This document shows positions 26,218 to 36,515 of a stretch of 64,000 nt of DNA, in pieces. The position numbers and the translations under genes are program-made. The DNA is taken from the NCBI RefSeq assembly GCF_011050365.1, contig NZ_DRFV01000001.1, positions 62,001 through 126,000 on the forward strand, read 5' to 3'. This stretch comes from Pseudohongiella sp. (GTDB lineage Bacteria; Pseudomonadota; Gammaproteobacteria; Pseudomonadales; Pseudohongiellaceae). The stretch's first letter is position 1; the number at the start of each line of letters is the position of its first letter. The notes beneath the pieces are model-generated. The model was not told the DNA's origin. It ran no database searches and saw nothing but the letters and a program-made list of their open reading frames with translations.

Positions 26218-27615
26218 ATGGCCAAAACCGCGAAAACCAAAACCGCCTATGTCTGCAGCGACTGCGGCACCGAGCACGGCAAATGGCAGGGCCAGTGTGT
26301 GGCCTGCAAAGAGTGGAACACGCTGACGCGCATCAGTCTGGGTGGTAGCAATAGGACCACCAATCAGTCGCCCTCGGTGCAGGCGGATTTCCGCCGCCAG
26401 GGTTATGCCGGTGAGCGCTCCGCTGCGGTGCAGGATCTGTCTGAGATTGATGTGGCGGCAGTACCACGATTTTCCTCCACCATGGGTGAGCTGGACCGCG
26501 TGCTGGGTGGTGGTCTGGTGCCAGGGTCAGTCATTCTGATCGGGGGTAACCCCGGCGCCGGCAAAAGCACGCTGCTGCTGCAGATCATGTGTATGCTGGC
26601 GCAGCAGATGCCGGCCATGTATGTCACCGGTGAGGAATCATTGCAGCAGGTGGGCATGCGCGCCAAACGTTTGGGGTTGCCGGAAAAGAATCTGAAAATG
26701 CTGGCTGAAACCCAGGTCGAAACCATCTGTGAACTGGCCTCGGAAATCCAGCCCCGGCTATTGGTGGTAGACTCCATTCAGGTCATGCACAGCGGTGATG
26801 TCGCGTCAGCGCCGGGCAGTGTGTCGCAGGTGCGTGAGTGCGCCGCCTATCTGATCCGTTACGCCAAGCAGACCGGCACCGTGCTGTTTCTGGTTGGCCA
26901 CGTCACCAAGGACGGCACGCTGGCCGGTCCCAAGGTGCTGGAACACATGATCGACTGTTTCATCATGCTCGAAGGCGGCAGTGATACCCGTTTCCGCATC
27001 CTGCGCGGGCAGAAGAACCGCTTTGGCGCCGTCAATGAGCTGGGCGTGTTTGCCATGACCGAAAAGGGCCTGAAGGAAGTAAAAAATCCGTCGGCCATTT
27101 TCCTGGCGCGCACCGAAGAGGAAAGCCCCGGCTCGCTGGTGATGGTGTTATGGGAAGGCACCCGCCCCCTGTTGGTGGAAATTCAGGCCCTGGTCGACGG
27201 CGGCCAGGGCGGCAATCCGCGCCGGCTGGCGGTGGGGCTGGATCAGAACCGGCTGGGCATGTTGTTGGCGGTGTTGCACCGTCATGGTGGTCTGTATATG
27301 GCCGACCAGGATGTGTTTGTTAACGTGGTTGGTGGCGTCAAGGTCACCGAAACCAGCGCTGACCTGGCACTGCTGCTGGCTATTGTCTCCAGCTTCCGCG
27401 ACCGCGCCCTGCCACACGAGCTGGTGGTGTTTGGTGAGGTGGGGCTGGCCGGTGAGATCCGCCCGGTACCCAGCGGCCAGGAAAGACTGCAGGAAGCGGC
27501 CAAACATGGCTTCCGCAAAGCGATTGTGCCCAAGGCCAATTGTCCGAAATCGCCGATCGCCGGGATGGAAATCATCGGCGTGAGTAAACTCTCCGAAGCG
27601 TTGGCAGCGCTGTAA
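26218..27615 (+). CDS. radA: DNA repair protein RadA
   Basis: RadA (Sms) is a RecA-related branch-migration helicase acting in recombinational repair and transformation. The 465-residue protein has the N-terminal C4 zinc finger ([13 protein letters not shown], residues 13-37), Walker [11 protein letters not shown] near 105-115, the RadA-specific KNRFG motif ([11 protein letters not shown]), and a C-terminal Lon-like domain with [14 protein letters not shown]. It begins 10 bases after the alr stop, which indicates a common transcript. Confidence 0.96.
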   Translation: MAKTAKTKTAYVCSDCGTEHGKWQGQCVACKEWNTLTRISLGGSNRTTNQSPSVQADFRRQGYAGERSAAVQDLSEIDVAAVPRFSSTMGELDRVLGGGLVPGSVILIGGNPGAGKSTLLLQIMCMLAQQMPAMYVTGEESLQQVGMRAKRLGLPEKNLKMLAETQVETICELASEIQPRLLVVDSIQVMHSGDVASAPGSVSQVRECAAYLIRYAKQTGTVLFLVGHVTKDGTLAGPKVLEHMIDCFIMLEGGSDTRFRILRGQKNRFGAVNELGVFAMTEKGLKEVKNPSAIFLARTEEESPGSLVMVLWEGTRPLLVEIQALVDGGQGGNPRRLAVGLDQNRLGMLLAVLHRHGGLYMADQDVFVNVVGGVKVTETSADLALLLAIVSSFRDRALPHELVVFGEVGLAGEIRPVPSGQERLQEAAKHGFRKAIVPKANCPKSPIAGMEIIGVSKLSEALAAL

Positions 27616-27634
27616 GCTGACATTGGAAACCGCA

Positions 27635-28585
27635 ATGGAAAAGCAACAATTTGAACAAAAGCAGGAGCCTATTGTCTCCATCAAGAACCTGAACAAAACC
27701 TACAAGGGTGGTTTTCAGGCGCTGAAGAACATTAACCTGGATATTTACCCGGGCGAGATTATTGCCCTGTTGGGTCCCAACGGCGCCGGTAAAACCACGC
27801 TGATCTCTACCATCTGTGGTATTGCCCAGGCCACCAGCGGCACGATCACGGTGGGTGGTAAGGATATCTACAAGGATTTTCGCACCACGCGGTCCCTGAT
27901 TGGCCTGGTGCCGCAGGAGCTGACCACCGACTCCTTTGAAACACCGTGGGTAACGGTGAGCTTCAGCCGGGGTCTGTTTGGCAAAGCCAAGGATCCGGCC
28001 TACATTGAGAAGGTGTTGAAGGATGTGTCGCTGTGGGAAAAGCGCGACAACATGATCCGCACGCTCTCCGGTGGCATGAAGCGCCGGCTGCTGATCGCCA
28101 AGGCGTTGTCGCACGAGCCGCGTATTCTGTTTCTGGATGAGCCGTCGGCGGGTGTGGATGTCGAGCTGCGTCGGGAAATGTGGCAACTGGTGCACAGGCT
28201 GCGTGAAAGCGGCGTCACCATTATCCTGACTACGCACTACATCGAGGAAGCTGAAGAGATGGCCGATCGCATTGGTGTGATTGCCAATGGCGAGCTGATC
28301 CTGGTGGAAGACAAAAAGAGCCTGATGCAGAAGCTGGGCAAAAAGCAGTTGCTGCTGGAACTCAAGCAGCCGCTGGCGGCATTGCCGGATGCGCTGAAAG
28401 CATTCGAGATTGAACTGAAAGACGACGGTTACACCCTGGTTTACACCTTTGATACCCAGGCAGAACGCACCGGTATTACCACGGTGCTGGACGCATTGCG
28501 CGAAGCGCATATCAGTTTCCGCGACCTGAGCACCACACAAAGCTCGCTGGAAGATATTTTTGTTCGCCTGGTGGAGGAAGCCTGA
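27635..28585 (+). CDS. yadG: ABC-2 exporter ATP-binding protein, YadG-like
   Basis: The 316-residue ATPase has Walker [10 protein letters not shown] near 49-57, the Q-loop [13 protein letters not shown], signature LSGGMKRRL, Walker [14 protein letters not shown] and the switch LTTHY. The pattern LVPQE and GGMKRRL-IAKAL together with its length resemble E. coli YadG. It energises the membrane partner encoded directly after it (TGATG overlap). The exported substrate is unknown. ATG 27635 is preferred over TTG 27623. Confidence 0.9.
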   Translation: MEKQQFEQKQEPIVSIKNLNKTYKGGFQALKNINLDIYPGEIIALLGPNGAGKTTLISTICGIAQATSGTITVGGKDIYKDFRTTRSLIGLVPQELTTDSFETPWVTVSFSRGLFGKAKDPAYIEKVLKDVSLWEKRDNMIRTLSGGMKRRLLIAKALSHEPRILFLDEPSAGVDVELRREMWQLVHRLRESGVTIILTTHYIEEAEEMADRIGVIANGELILVEDKKSLMQKLGKKQLLLELKQPLAALPDALKAFEIELKDDGYTLVYTFDTQAERTGITTVLDALREAHISFRDLSTTQSSLEDIFVRLVEEA

Positions 28586-29346
28586 TGAATCTGCATGCTG
28601 TTAACGCAATCTATCGTTTTGAAATGGCGCGCACGCGTCGTACCCTGCTGCAGAGTGTGGTGGCGCCGGTGATTTCGACCTCGCTGTATTTTGTGGTGTT
28701 TGGCGCTGCCATCGGTTCGCGCATCGACCAGATTGATGGCGTCAGCTACGGCGCGTTTATTGTGCCCGGCCTGATCATGCTGTCACTGCTGACGCAGAGT
28801 ATTTCCAACGCGGCATTCGGGATTTATTTTCCCAAGTTTACCGGCACCATTTATGAATTGCTGTCGGCGCCTGTGTCCATGCTGGAAGTGGTGCTGGGTT
28901 ATGTCGGGGCCGCGGCCAGCAAGGCGCTGGCGCTGGGGCTGATCATATTGGGGACGGCGACATTTTTTGTTGATCTGCACATTCAGCATCCCCTGGTGAT
29001 GCTGATGTTCCTGGTGCTGACCGCCGTCAGTTTCAGCCTGTTTGGTTTCATCATTGGTATCTGGGCGGATAATTTTGAGAAATTGCAGATGATCCCGTTG
29101 CTGGTGGTGACACCACTGGTGTTCCTGGGCGGCAGTTTTTATTCCATCAGCATGCTGTCACCGACCTGGCAGATGGTGACCCTGTTTAATCCGGTGCTGT
29201 ATCTGGTGAGCGGGCTGCGCTGGAGTTTTTATGGCCAGTCCGACGTCAATGTCTGGATCAGCGTGTGTATAATTTTTGGCTTTCTGGCCGCGTGCATGGC
29301 GGTGGTGGGCTGGATCTTCAAGACCGGTTACCACTTGCGCAACTGA
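28585..29346 (+). CDS. yadH: ABC-2 exporter permease, YadH-like
   Basis: The 253-residue integral membrane protein has six predicted helices (for example [20 protein letters not shown], then [70 protein letters not shown] and [19 protein letters not shown]). The conserved FLGGSFY before the last helices is typical of ABC-2 permeases. The start overlaps the stop of the ATPase gene, so the two products are coupled. A GC-rich hairpin at 29358-29390 follows and may act as a weak terminator. Confidence 0.9.
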   Translation: MNLHAVNAIYRFEMARTRRTLLQSVVAPVISTSLYFVVFGAAIGSRIDQIDGVSYGAFIVPGLIMLSLLTQSISNAAFGIYFPKFTGTIYELLSAPVSMLEVVLGYVGAAASKALALGLIILGTATFFVDLHIQHPLVMLMFLVLTAVSFSLFGFIIGIWADNFEKLQMIPLLVVTPLVFLGGSFYSISMLSPTWQMVTLFNPVLYLVSGLRWSFYGQSDVNVWISVCIIFGFLAACMAVVGWIFKTGYHLRN

Positions 29347-29555
29347 CCATTGGCCTGCCCTGCCGGGCGTCACGCATCGGCGGGGCAGGGTCCTTTAGCC
29401 CCGATAAAGTCTGCATCCCTCCTGGCAAACGGCACTGTCTGTCGTTTATACAATAAACTGTTTATTCAAGTCATACCCGGTCTGGTCGATAGTCAGGTAA
29501 GAGTATTTTTCCCACTTTCCTGTTTTCACTGCAGCCACGCTGCGTAAGGCTAACC

Positions 29556-31490
29556 ATGTCCGCCAAACCATCACCTTCATTGAGCTTTGGGGCTCGCCTG
29601 ACAATCTGGATGACCGGCGTGGTGCTGGTATCTGTGGTGCTGGTGTCCAGCCTGGTGTACGCCTCGTACCGGGATTCGTTTACCGATGTCACCATGAGCG
29701 AGCTGGAGGTATCGGGCTCCCTGAATGTGCGCTCGTTCCTGGATTGGGCGCTGGCGCGACAGGACGAAATGCGTTTCCTTGCCAGTCTGGATTCGGTGCG
29801 CTTTCAGGAACTGGCGCAAATCGAACATCTAATGCTGCAGATTGCCAACGCACAGGGCTTTTATGACACCATCTTTTTTGTCGACCCCGCCGGTTCTGGT
29901 GTGGTGGGCGTTGAGTACGATGGCAGTAGCGGACGTATTCTGTCGCCGGAAGAAGCGCAGGCCTTTGCGGTGGCAGATCGCGCCTGGTTCCGGCAGGCCA
30001 TCGGTGGTGAGGACGCATTTTCGCAGCCGGTGATTTCCCGTGCCACCGGCAACCAGGTCAGCACCGTTGCCATTCCGGTGCGTGTCGCCGGCCAGGTGGT
30101 TGGCGTCATGCGTGGCGCCGTGCGTGTGGATACCATTCTTGGTCGTGTCAGCGAGCTTGGTGGTGCAGAGGGCCAGGAAGTGTATCTGCTGGGGTCCGAT
30201 GCCATGCCCGTGACGCCGACACAATCCATCCGCCAGATGGACCAGCCCGTGGATACCGTTGCGGGTGACGCCATCGCCGCTGGTCGCAGTGGCACCGGCC
30301 AGTATACCAATGCTGCCGGCACGCCGGTCGTGGGCAGTTATACCTTCATGCCTCTGTTAGGCTGGGGCCTGGTGCAGGAAACCCGCCAGGACGTAGCCTT
30401 TGCTGAACTCAATACCATGTTCTGGACCATTGTCGCGGTGACCCTGGTGGTGCTGTTGGTTGCCATCGCCGCCAGCATTACACTGGTTCGCAGTGTGGTA
30501 AAAACGCTGGGCGGCGATCCCGAATATGCCGCGCAGGTGGTGCACCGGGTAGCGCAGGGCGACCTGACCGAAGCCATCACCCTGAAGCCGAACGACACGC
30601 ACAGCCTGCTGGCATCGATCAATACCATGCAGAGCAGTTTGCGCACCATGCTGAATGAGGTCATGCAGTACGCCGAGCAGGTGGCGTCAGCCGCCACCGA
30701 GCTGACCCAGGTCAACGAAATAACCAGCGGCGGTATCATCGATCAGAACAATCGCATCGACAGCACGGCGGCGGCAATGAACGAGATGACAACCACGGTG
30801 GAGGAAGTGGCCTCCAATACGCACCGGGCGGCCGACAGTGCCCGTCAGGTCAGCGTGGACGCATCCACCGGGCGTGATGTGGTGGTGGCGACCGTGGCCG
30901 CCATCAGCGCTTTGTCCAAAGAGATTGAAAACGCGGTAAACGTAGTCACGGAATTGCGCAGCGACAGCGACCGGATTGGCAGCGTCCTGCAGGTCATTGA
31001 AAATATTGCCGAGCAGACCAATCTGCTGGCGCTGAACGCCGCCATCGAATCTGCACGCGCCGGCGAAAGCGGTCGTGGTTTTGCCGTGGTGGCCGATGAG
31101 GTGCGTTCACTGGCCAGCCGCACCAAGGATTCGACTACCGAGATTCAGTCGACCATCGAAAAATTGCAGGGCGGGGCGGTAAGGGCGGAAAAAGTCATGC
31201 AGGACAGCCGGGCCGGGGCCACGTCCATGGTGGATCGTATCCAGGAAACCGATCATGCGTTGGAGCGAATTGCCCAGGGCGTGTTGCTGATCGAGGAAAT
31301 GACCCAGCAGATCGCCAGTGCCGCCGAACAGCAGACCTCGGCTGCGCGCGAGATCAACAAGAATATTCACGGTATCAGCGACGTGGCCGAACATACCGGT
31401 CGCAGCGTGACGCAGTCGACCGAAGCCAGCGAGTCACTGGCCGGGCTCGCCGAACGTTTGCGCTCGCTGGTTACGCAGTTCCGGGTCTGA
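29556..31490 (+). CDS. Methyl-accepting chemotaxis protein
   Basis: A 644-residue chemoreceptor. Transmembrane helix 1 (about 14-36) is followed by a periplasmic PDC/dCache-type sensor (about 40-280, with [12 protein letters not shown] and [20 protein letters not shown]), transmembrane helix 2 (about 285-308), HAMP (about 310-360) and the cytoplasmic signalling coiled coil. The hairpin tip [21 protein letters not shown] is visible in parts ([16 protein letters not shown], then [15 protein letters not shown]). The ligand is unknown; dCache receptors often bind amino acids or organic acids. It lies alone, with no che genes nearby. The spacer to the previous gene has a palindrome aataaa-ctg-tttatt at 29452-29466. 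Confidence 0.93.
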   Translation: MSAKPSPSLSFGARLTIWMTGVVLVSVVLVSSLVYASYRDSFTDVTMSELEVSGSLNVRSFLDWALARQDEMRFLASLDSVRFQELAQIEHLMLQIANAQGFYDTIFFVDPAGSGVVGVEYDGSSGRILSPEEAQAFAVADRAWFRQAIGGEDAFSQPVISRATGNQVSTVAIPVRVAGQVVGVMRGAVRVDTILGRVSELGGAEGQEVYLLGSDAMPVTPTQSIRQMDQPVDTVAGDAIAAGRSGTGQYTNAAGTPVVGSYTFMPLLGWGLVQETRQDVAFAELNTMFWTIVAVTLVVLLVAIAASITLVRSVVKTLGGDPEYAAQVVHRVAQGDLTEAITLKPNDTHSLLASINTMQSSLRTMLNEVMQYAEQVASAATELTQVNEITSGGIIDQNNRIDSTAAAMNEMTTTVEEVASNTHRAADSARQVSVDASTGRDVVVATVAAISALSKEIENAVNVVTELRSDSDRIGSVLQVIENIAEQTNLLALNAAIESARAGESGRGFAVVADEVRSLASRTKDSTTEIQSTIEKLQGGAVRAEKVMQDSRAGATSMVDRIQETDHALERIAQGVLLIEEMTQQIASAAEQQTSAAREINKNIHGISDVAEHTGRSVTQSTEASESLAGLAERLRSLVTQFRV

Positions 31491-31515
31491 GCAGAAGCAG
31501 ACCCGGAAGACACGC

Positions 31516-32958
31516 CTACCGGGCAGCGGAGACCTGATCCCTGCCACTTTCCTTCGCCTGGTACAGGGCGGCATCGGCCCGTGCAATGAACGGATCCAGC
31601 GCTTCGCCGGGCACATACTCGGTGACGCCCAGACTCAGGGTGACACGAAGCTGATTGCGGCCAAAGGCAACCGATTGTTCCTTGACGGCCTGACGAATGA
31701 TCCCGGCGCGCTTGATGGCTTCGTCAAAGGCGCAGTTGTCCAACAGCAGAATGAATTCTTCGCCACCCCAACGGCACAGCGTATCGCTGTGGCGGGTATG
31801 CTGCTGGATGGCCCTGGAGACTGCCTGCAACACGATATCGCCGGCCTGATGGCCATAAATATCGTTAATCTTTTTGAAATAGTCGATATCGATGCTGATC
31901 AGTGACACAGGGCGTGGATAACGCTGGGTGTTGCGGGACAGATGGTCGAAAATCATTTCGAACAGGTGGCGGTTGGCGACACCGGTTAACCGGTCTTTGG
32001 TGGCCATTTCTTCCAGACGGCGCTGGTATGAGCGCAACGTGAAATGCGCGATGATCAGCACCAGCACCATGATGGCGGCGGAAAGGCCGATATTCAGCAA
32101 CAGGGTGTTATCCAGGCGTTGTTCGGAGACGGTGGCATCCTGTTCCACGATCAGGTACCAGTCGAACTCGGGAACCAGCCGGCTGTTGAGAAATACCTTG
32201 TGGCCCTGACTGTCTTCATATTCCAGCGATGCACTGGGTGTGCTCAGAACCTGAGTGGCAACGGCGCCCAGTGAGGCGCGATCCTGCAGCCGTGAGCTGC
32301 GACCATAGCCGCGTCCGGTTAACGTGACATTGCCTTGCCGGTCGACAAAATAGATGGTGCGGTTATAGCGCTGCTGATAGGTGTCAATCAGCTCGGTTAC
32401 CGCTGCCACTGACAGGCCGACACCGGTGGCGCCCATGTACTGGCCATTGTAATCACTGACCCGGTAGTTGATAAAGATGCTGACGCGGCTGCGGTCGGCG
32501 GTATCGGTATCCACATTGACCTCGTAGGGATCACGCATACTGCGTACACGGAAATACCAGTCGTCGTCGGGGTCCTGTTCGCTCACTGTCTTCAGTATGC
32601 CGGTGGGGTGGTAATACTGACGGCTTTGCTCGGATACATAAAAGGCGGTGATGGTGTCATATTCCTGCTGTATTTCGTTCAGGTAGGCGACGATGCGACT
32701 GGGGTCTTCTTCGCCGGTCAGTGCCCAGTCGCGCACAAAGGTGTCGGTCGCCATGACCGAGGAGATCAGAATGGGGCGCAGCAGGTCGCGTTGAATCTCG
32801 GAATAGATGTTGTCACTGGTCAACGGCAGCATTTGCTCGGAGATGTTGCGGGACAGTGAGTCCTGTGCCACAAAATAACTGGTGAGACTGGTGGCCATGA
32901 AGCCGATGACCATCAGCGCCGTCAGCGCGCTGACAAATAACAGTTTTCTTTTGTACAT
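31516..32958 (-). CDS. Membrane-bound Cache-GGDEF diguanylate cyclase
   Basis: This 480-residue protein makes cyclic di-GMP. Transmembrane helix 1 (8-29) is followed by a periplasmic dCache-like sensor (about 35-280, with FVRDWALTGEEDPSRIV and WYFRVRSMRDPYEVNVDTDT), transmembrane helix 2 (about 288-308) and the GGDEF domain. The active-site signature is GGEEF (about 398-402), and an inhibitory I-site RHSD lies five residues before it, so product feedback is expected. AGGA precedes the ATG. It is convergent with the chemoreceptor gene and divergent from the DUF599 gene. The sensed signal is unknown. Confidence 0.93.
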   Translation of the reverse strand: MYKRKLLFVSALTALMVIGFMATSLTSYFVAQDSLSRNISEQMLPLTSDNIYSEIQRDLLRPILISSVMATDTFVRDWALTGEEDPSRIVAYLNEIQQEYDTITAFYVSEQSRQYYHPTGILKTVSEQDPDDDWYFRVRSMRDPYEVNVDTDTADRSRVSIFINYRVSDYNGQYMGATGVGLSVAAVTELIDTYQQRYNRTIYFVDRQGNVTLTGRGYGRSSRLQDRASLGAVATQVLSTPSASLEYEDSQGHKVFLNSRLVPEFDWYLIVEQDATVSEQRLDNTLLLNIGLSAAIMVLVLIIAHFTLRSYQRRLEEMATKDRLTGVANRHLFEMIFDHLSRNTQRYPRPVSLISIDIDYFKKINDIYGHQAGDIVLQAVSRAIQQHTRHSDTLCRWGGEEFILLLDNCAFDEAIKRAGIIRQAVKEQSVAFGRNQLRVTLSLGVTEYVPGEALDPFIARADAALYQAKESGRDQVSAAR

Positions 32959-33111
32959 CGTGATCCTGTCTGCATTGTTTTGTCGTATGATTCAAGTACT
33001 GAACTAAGACTCAGGCGTGTCAGGTCGCCGGGTCAGGGGCCGATACAACAATAAATGTTGTCCGCGGGGCCGGGCTGCGGTGGGTCCGGGCCGGATATTA
33101 CCATCAAATTA

Positions 33112-33172
33112 AAACCACGGGCAGTCATCGATGCTCATGCTGAAAGGCTTGTCAGCATGCCGCCCGTGGTTT
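33112..33172. repeat. Nested hairpin in the divergent promoter region
   Basis: aaaccacgggc (33112-33122) pairs perfectly with gcccgtggttt (33162-33172), and inside it catgctga pairs with tcagcatg (33136-33159, loop about eight bases). The structure sits between the diguanylate cyclase gene and the DUF599 gene, which diverge. There is no T run, so it is not a standard terminator. It could be an operator, a leader hairpin or a small dispersed repeat. Confidence 0.6.
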
Positions 33173-33210
33173 ACTGTCAACGCTGTAAATGTTTATCAGA
33201 TGACCGGTTC

Positions 33211-33930
33211 ATGATTCCATCAACACTGACCTACCTGCAGGAAAACCAGCTTAATGTGCTGGCCCTGATCTTCTTTCTGGGCTGTTTTCGCGGCTATCTC
33301 TACTACACCTCATTGCGCGCGGTGGATACGCCGTGTCTGGCCTATGCCATGCACCGGTTCCGCAAACAATGGATACGCATGGCGCTGACCCGGGAGAACC
33401 GGATCGCCGACACCAATATTGTCGCCAACCTTGAGCGCAATGTGTCATTTTTTGCGTCGGCCTCATTGCTGGTACTGGCTGGTCTGGTGACCCTGCTGAA
33501 CTCGTCGGATGCGGTGATGGGCATGCTGGCTGACTTTCCGTTTTCCGACCAGAGCACGCGCGGGGAATGGGAAGTCAAAGTCATGCTGCTGATGTTTCTG
33601 TTTGTGTATGCCTTTTTCAAGTTCACCTGGAGTTTGCGCCAGTACGGTCTGGTGTCGGTGATGATCGGTGGCGCGCCGGAGCTCAAGCTGCTGCCCACCG
33701 AGGAAGAAATGGCACGACACGTCGATTCAATTTCCAAGATGTCATCCAAGGCGTCGGGCAATTTTAACAATGGTTTGCGCAGTTACTACTTCAGCATGGC
33801 TGCGTTGAGCTGGTTTGTTAATGCCTGGTTCTTTATTGCGCTGTCCGCCTTCGTGGTGTTTGTGTTGTACCGCCGGGAGTTCAAATCCGACACGCTGGGC
33901 ATCATGATGGAAGACCTGCCCGACGCCTGA
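33211..33930 (+). CDS. DUF599 family membrane protein
   Basis: The 239-residue protein has an N-terminal membrane helix (VLALIFFLGCFRGYLYYTSL) and further helices near 75-95 (VSFFASASLLVLAGLVTLLNSS), 128-148 (KVMLLMFLFVYAFFKFTWSL) and 205-227 (AALSWFVNAWFFIALSAFVVFVL). This matches the DUF599 family, whose function is unknown. Start ATG 33211 is preferred because the frame upstream to 33055 is non-hydrophobic and runs through the nested hairpin. It lies 29 bases before the GGDEF-EAL gene and is probably cotranscribed with it. Confidence 0.82.
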   Translation: MIPSTLTYLQENQLNVLALIFFLGCFRGYLYYTSLRAVDTPCLAYAMHRFRKQWIRMALTRENRIADTNIVANLERNVSFFASASLLVLAGLVTLLNSSDAVMGMLADFPFSDQSTRGEWEVKVMLLMFLFVYAFFKFTWSLRQYGLVSVMIGGAPELKLLPTEEEMARHVDSISKMSSKASGNFNNGLRSYYFSMAALSWFVNAWFFIALSAFVVFVLYRREFKSDTLGIMMEDLPDA

Positions 33931-33959
33931 TACCCATAATTGATAGCGGACACCGCCTG

Positions 33960-36515
33960 ATGTTGAAATCGCTGGTCAAGAAGCGCTCCCTGATACTGTC
34001 ATTACTGACGCTGGCGTTGATAGTGGTTGCAGTGCAGCGCTATGTTGAAAACCGCTATCGTGATCAATTGCGATTTGTGCAAAATGAGACCATCAGCGAG
34101 CGTCTGAGCACCATCCGCTATCAGCTTGAAGGTGAGCTGAGCAATAACCTGTCGCTGATCAACGGCCTGGCTGCCTTCATCGCCTCCTACCCCGACTTTA
34201 CTGAAGACCAGTACGAGCTTTATGCCAGTACCGTGCTGGCGCGTGAGCCGGCATTGGTGAATCTGGCGGCAGCGCCCGATCTTGTGGTTCGCTACGTCTA
34301 CCCGTATGCCGGCAACGAAGCCGTTATCGGGCTTAACTATCTGCGACAGGCTAATCAGCGCGAGGACGTGGTGCGTGTGGTCGAGTCTGGCAGCATGATA
34401 ATTGCCGGGCCACTGGAGCTGGTGCAGGGCGGGATGGCGTTTCTCGGCAGGGCGCCGGTTTATGTGCGGGGCGACGATGGTCTCCCCGACCTATGGGGTA
34501 TTGTGTCGGCGCCGATTCTGGCGGACACCGTGTATGAAAATGCAGGTCTGACGGACCTGCCTTCAGATCTTGAATTCGCCATGCGCCGATCAGTTCAGTC
34601 TGGCGAAGACACGGTTTTTCTAGGCTCACCCGCTACCTTCAACAACCCTGCTGTCGTGATCATGCCGGTCACAGCCGGCGGTACTAGCTGGGAAATAGCG
34701 GCCGTGATGCCACTGACCCTGACGCCGGGGCTCACCGCAGTGACCCTGCTGCGTGCAGGCAGTGTCGCGGTGTTCCTGTTGCTGGCGGTGCTGGTGATCC
34801 TGCGCTACCGTCAGTTCGAAAACAATCAATCGCTAAGGCGGCTGATCTTCCGTAATGAGCGCTTCCTGCGCGCGGTTGAAACAGTGTCGCAGGTCGGCGG
34901 CTGGCGCTGGTCTGACGGGCTGTTCACTGAGCTGTCGACTCAGGCGCGGGACATCATGATGTTGCCGCGTGATGATGACAACGTCGACATGGACAGTTTT
35001 TGCTTCAGCCTGGACACCCGTGGTGCCGAGATGCTGACGCACTACATTACGCAGGCCGTCAGTTTGCGTCAGCGCATTGATCAGGAGCTGGAGCTGCGCC
35101 GCCGTGAAGGCCGTGTCATCTGGTTGCACCTGAAGGCTGAAGTGGCGGAGCTGGATGACAACCGGGTTGAACTCATTGGCGCCATTCAGGACATCACGCA
35201 GCAGAAAAAAGTGGATCAACTGATCGAGTACCAGGCCAACTATGACAGCCTGACCGGGCTGCCCAACCGCGGACTGTTCCAGGATCGCCTGCATACCGCG
35301 CTGCTGCACGCCAGGCGTCGAAGTACCCGCATTGCCGTGCTGTTTGTTGATCTGGATAACTTCAAATCGGTGAACGACAACCTGGGTCATGATGCCGGCG
35401 ATGAGCTGCTGGTTGAGTCGGCGCAGCGCATTCAGGCCAGTATTCGCACCGTCGATACCGTGGCGCGTTACAGCGGTGATGAATTTGTCGCCTTGCTGGT
35501 GGATGTGTTTTCCGCCAGTGTGGTGTCGCGGATTGCGGATGACATTGTGCTGGCAATGCGACAACCGTTTGTACTGGGCGGGCGCCAGGTGTATTGCAGT
35601 GTCAGCATTGGCGTGGCGTTTTACCCCGATGATGGTGAAAGTGTGGATACGCTGGTGATCAAGGCCGACCAGGCCATGTACGAGGTCAAGAAATCCGGGC
35701 GCAATTCCTGGCAGTTTTACACCACGGCGATGCAGTTGGAGTCGGAACAGAAACACCATTTGTTCAACGAACTGGTGATGGCGATTGAACAGAAGCTGTT
35801 GACCGTGTTTTATCAACCGATCGTGGATGCCGCCAGCGGGCGGGTTACCGGTTGCGAGGCATTGGTGCGCTGGCAGCAGGAAGAGGGCGACTGGATTGGA
35901 CCCGATATCTTTATTCCGATTGCCGAAGAGCGCGGCCTGATTAACCGTATCGATCTGTTTGTGCTGCAGTCCGCACTGCGTTTTCTTAATGAGCTGAATG
36001 CGTCATTGCCAAGCCCGATTTCGCTGTCAGTGAACGTGTCGCCGCGGGTGTTGCATTTGCGTGATGACGATGCCCAGGACTGGTTGCGGACGCTGGAGGC
36101 AGAGAAGAATGTGTCGGTCACCATTGAAATTACCGAGCGCGTGCTGGTGGAAGACAGTGTTAGTACCCATGAGATTCTGGACCAGCTGCATCGCGCAGGG
36201 GTACAGATTGCCATTGATGATTTTGGTACCGGTTATTCAGGTCTGAGTTATTTCTCACGCTTCCCTGTGTCGTCGGTAAAAATTGATCGCTCGTTTGTGC
36301 AGGATCTGGGGTTGCGCACCACCGAAACCACGCTGGTAGAAACCATTCTGCTGCTGGCGAGCAAGCTTGGTATCAAGGTGGTAGCGGAAGGTGTGGAGAC
36401 GGAAAAGCAGGCGGCATTCCTGCGCGATAATCATTGTGATTATCTGCAGGGATACCATATTTGCCGGCCACTTTCCGGACAGGACTTCCGCGACTTTGTG
36501 TCAGACAAAGTATGA
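33960..36515 (+). CDS. CHASE-GGDEF-EAL cyclic di-GMP phosphodiesterase
   Basis: The 851-residue protein has a transmembrane helix (10-28), a periplasmic CHASE sensor (about 60-240), a second helix (about 262-282), a PAS-like segment (about 300-415), GGDEF (about 425-585) and EAL (about 600-845). The GGDEF signature is altered to SGDEF (505-509), so cyclase activity is doubtful. The EAL domain keeps EALVRW (633-638), SVNVSP, IEITE, DDFGTGYSGLSY, VKIDRSF and AEGVET, so hydrolysis of cyclic di-GMP is expected. The degenerate GGDEF may bind GTP as a regulator. The last 15 bases overlap the end of the convergent decarboxylase gene. Confidence 0.92.
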   Translation: MLKSLVKKRSLILSLLTLALIVVAVQRYVENRYRDQLRFVQNETISERLSTIRYQLEGELSNNLSLINGLAAFIASYPDFTEDQYELYASTVLAREPALVNLAAAPDLVVRYVYPYAGNEAVIGLNYLRQANQREDVVRVVESGSMIIAGPLELVQGGMAFLGRAPVYVRGDDGLPDLWGIVSAPILADTVYENAGLTDLPSDLEFAMRRSVQSGEDTVFLGSPATFNNPAVVIMPVTAGGTSWEIAAVMPLTLTPGLTAVTLLRAGSVAVFLLLAVLVILRYRQFENNQSLRRLIFRNERFLRAVETVSQVGGWRWSDGLFTELSTQARDIMMLPRDDDNVDMDSFCFSLDTRGAEMLTHYITQAVSLRQRIDQELELRRREGRVIWLHLKAEVAELDDNRVELIGAIQDITQQKKVDQLIEYQANYDSLTGLPNRGLFQDRLHTALLHARRRSTRIAVLFVDLDNFKSVNDNLGHDAGDELLVESAQRIQASIRTVDTVARYSGDEFVALLVDVFSASVVSRIADDIVLAMRQPFVLGGRQVYCSVSIGVAFYPDDGESVDTLVIKADQAMYEVKKSGRNSWQFYTTAMQLESEQKHHLFNELVMAIEQKLLTVFYQPIVDAASGRVTGCEALVRWQQEEGDWIGPDIFIPIAEERGLINRIDLFVLQSALRFLNELNASLPSPISLSVNVSPRVLHLRDDDAQDWLRTLEAEKNVSVTIEITERVLVEDSVSTHEILDQLHRAGVQIAIDDFGTGYSGLSYFSRFPVSSVKIDRSFVQDLGLRTTETTLVETILLLASKLGIKVVAEGVETEKQAAFLRDNHCDYLQGYHICRPLSGQDFRDFVSDKV

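Noticed and set aside
29399-29470. Possible flagellar sigma factor (FliA) promoter before the chemoreceptor gene (ccgataa)
   Set aside because: No matching -35 element (TAAA) is found about 15 bases upstream.
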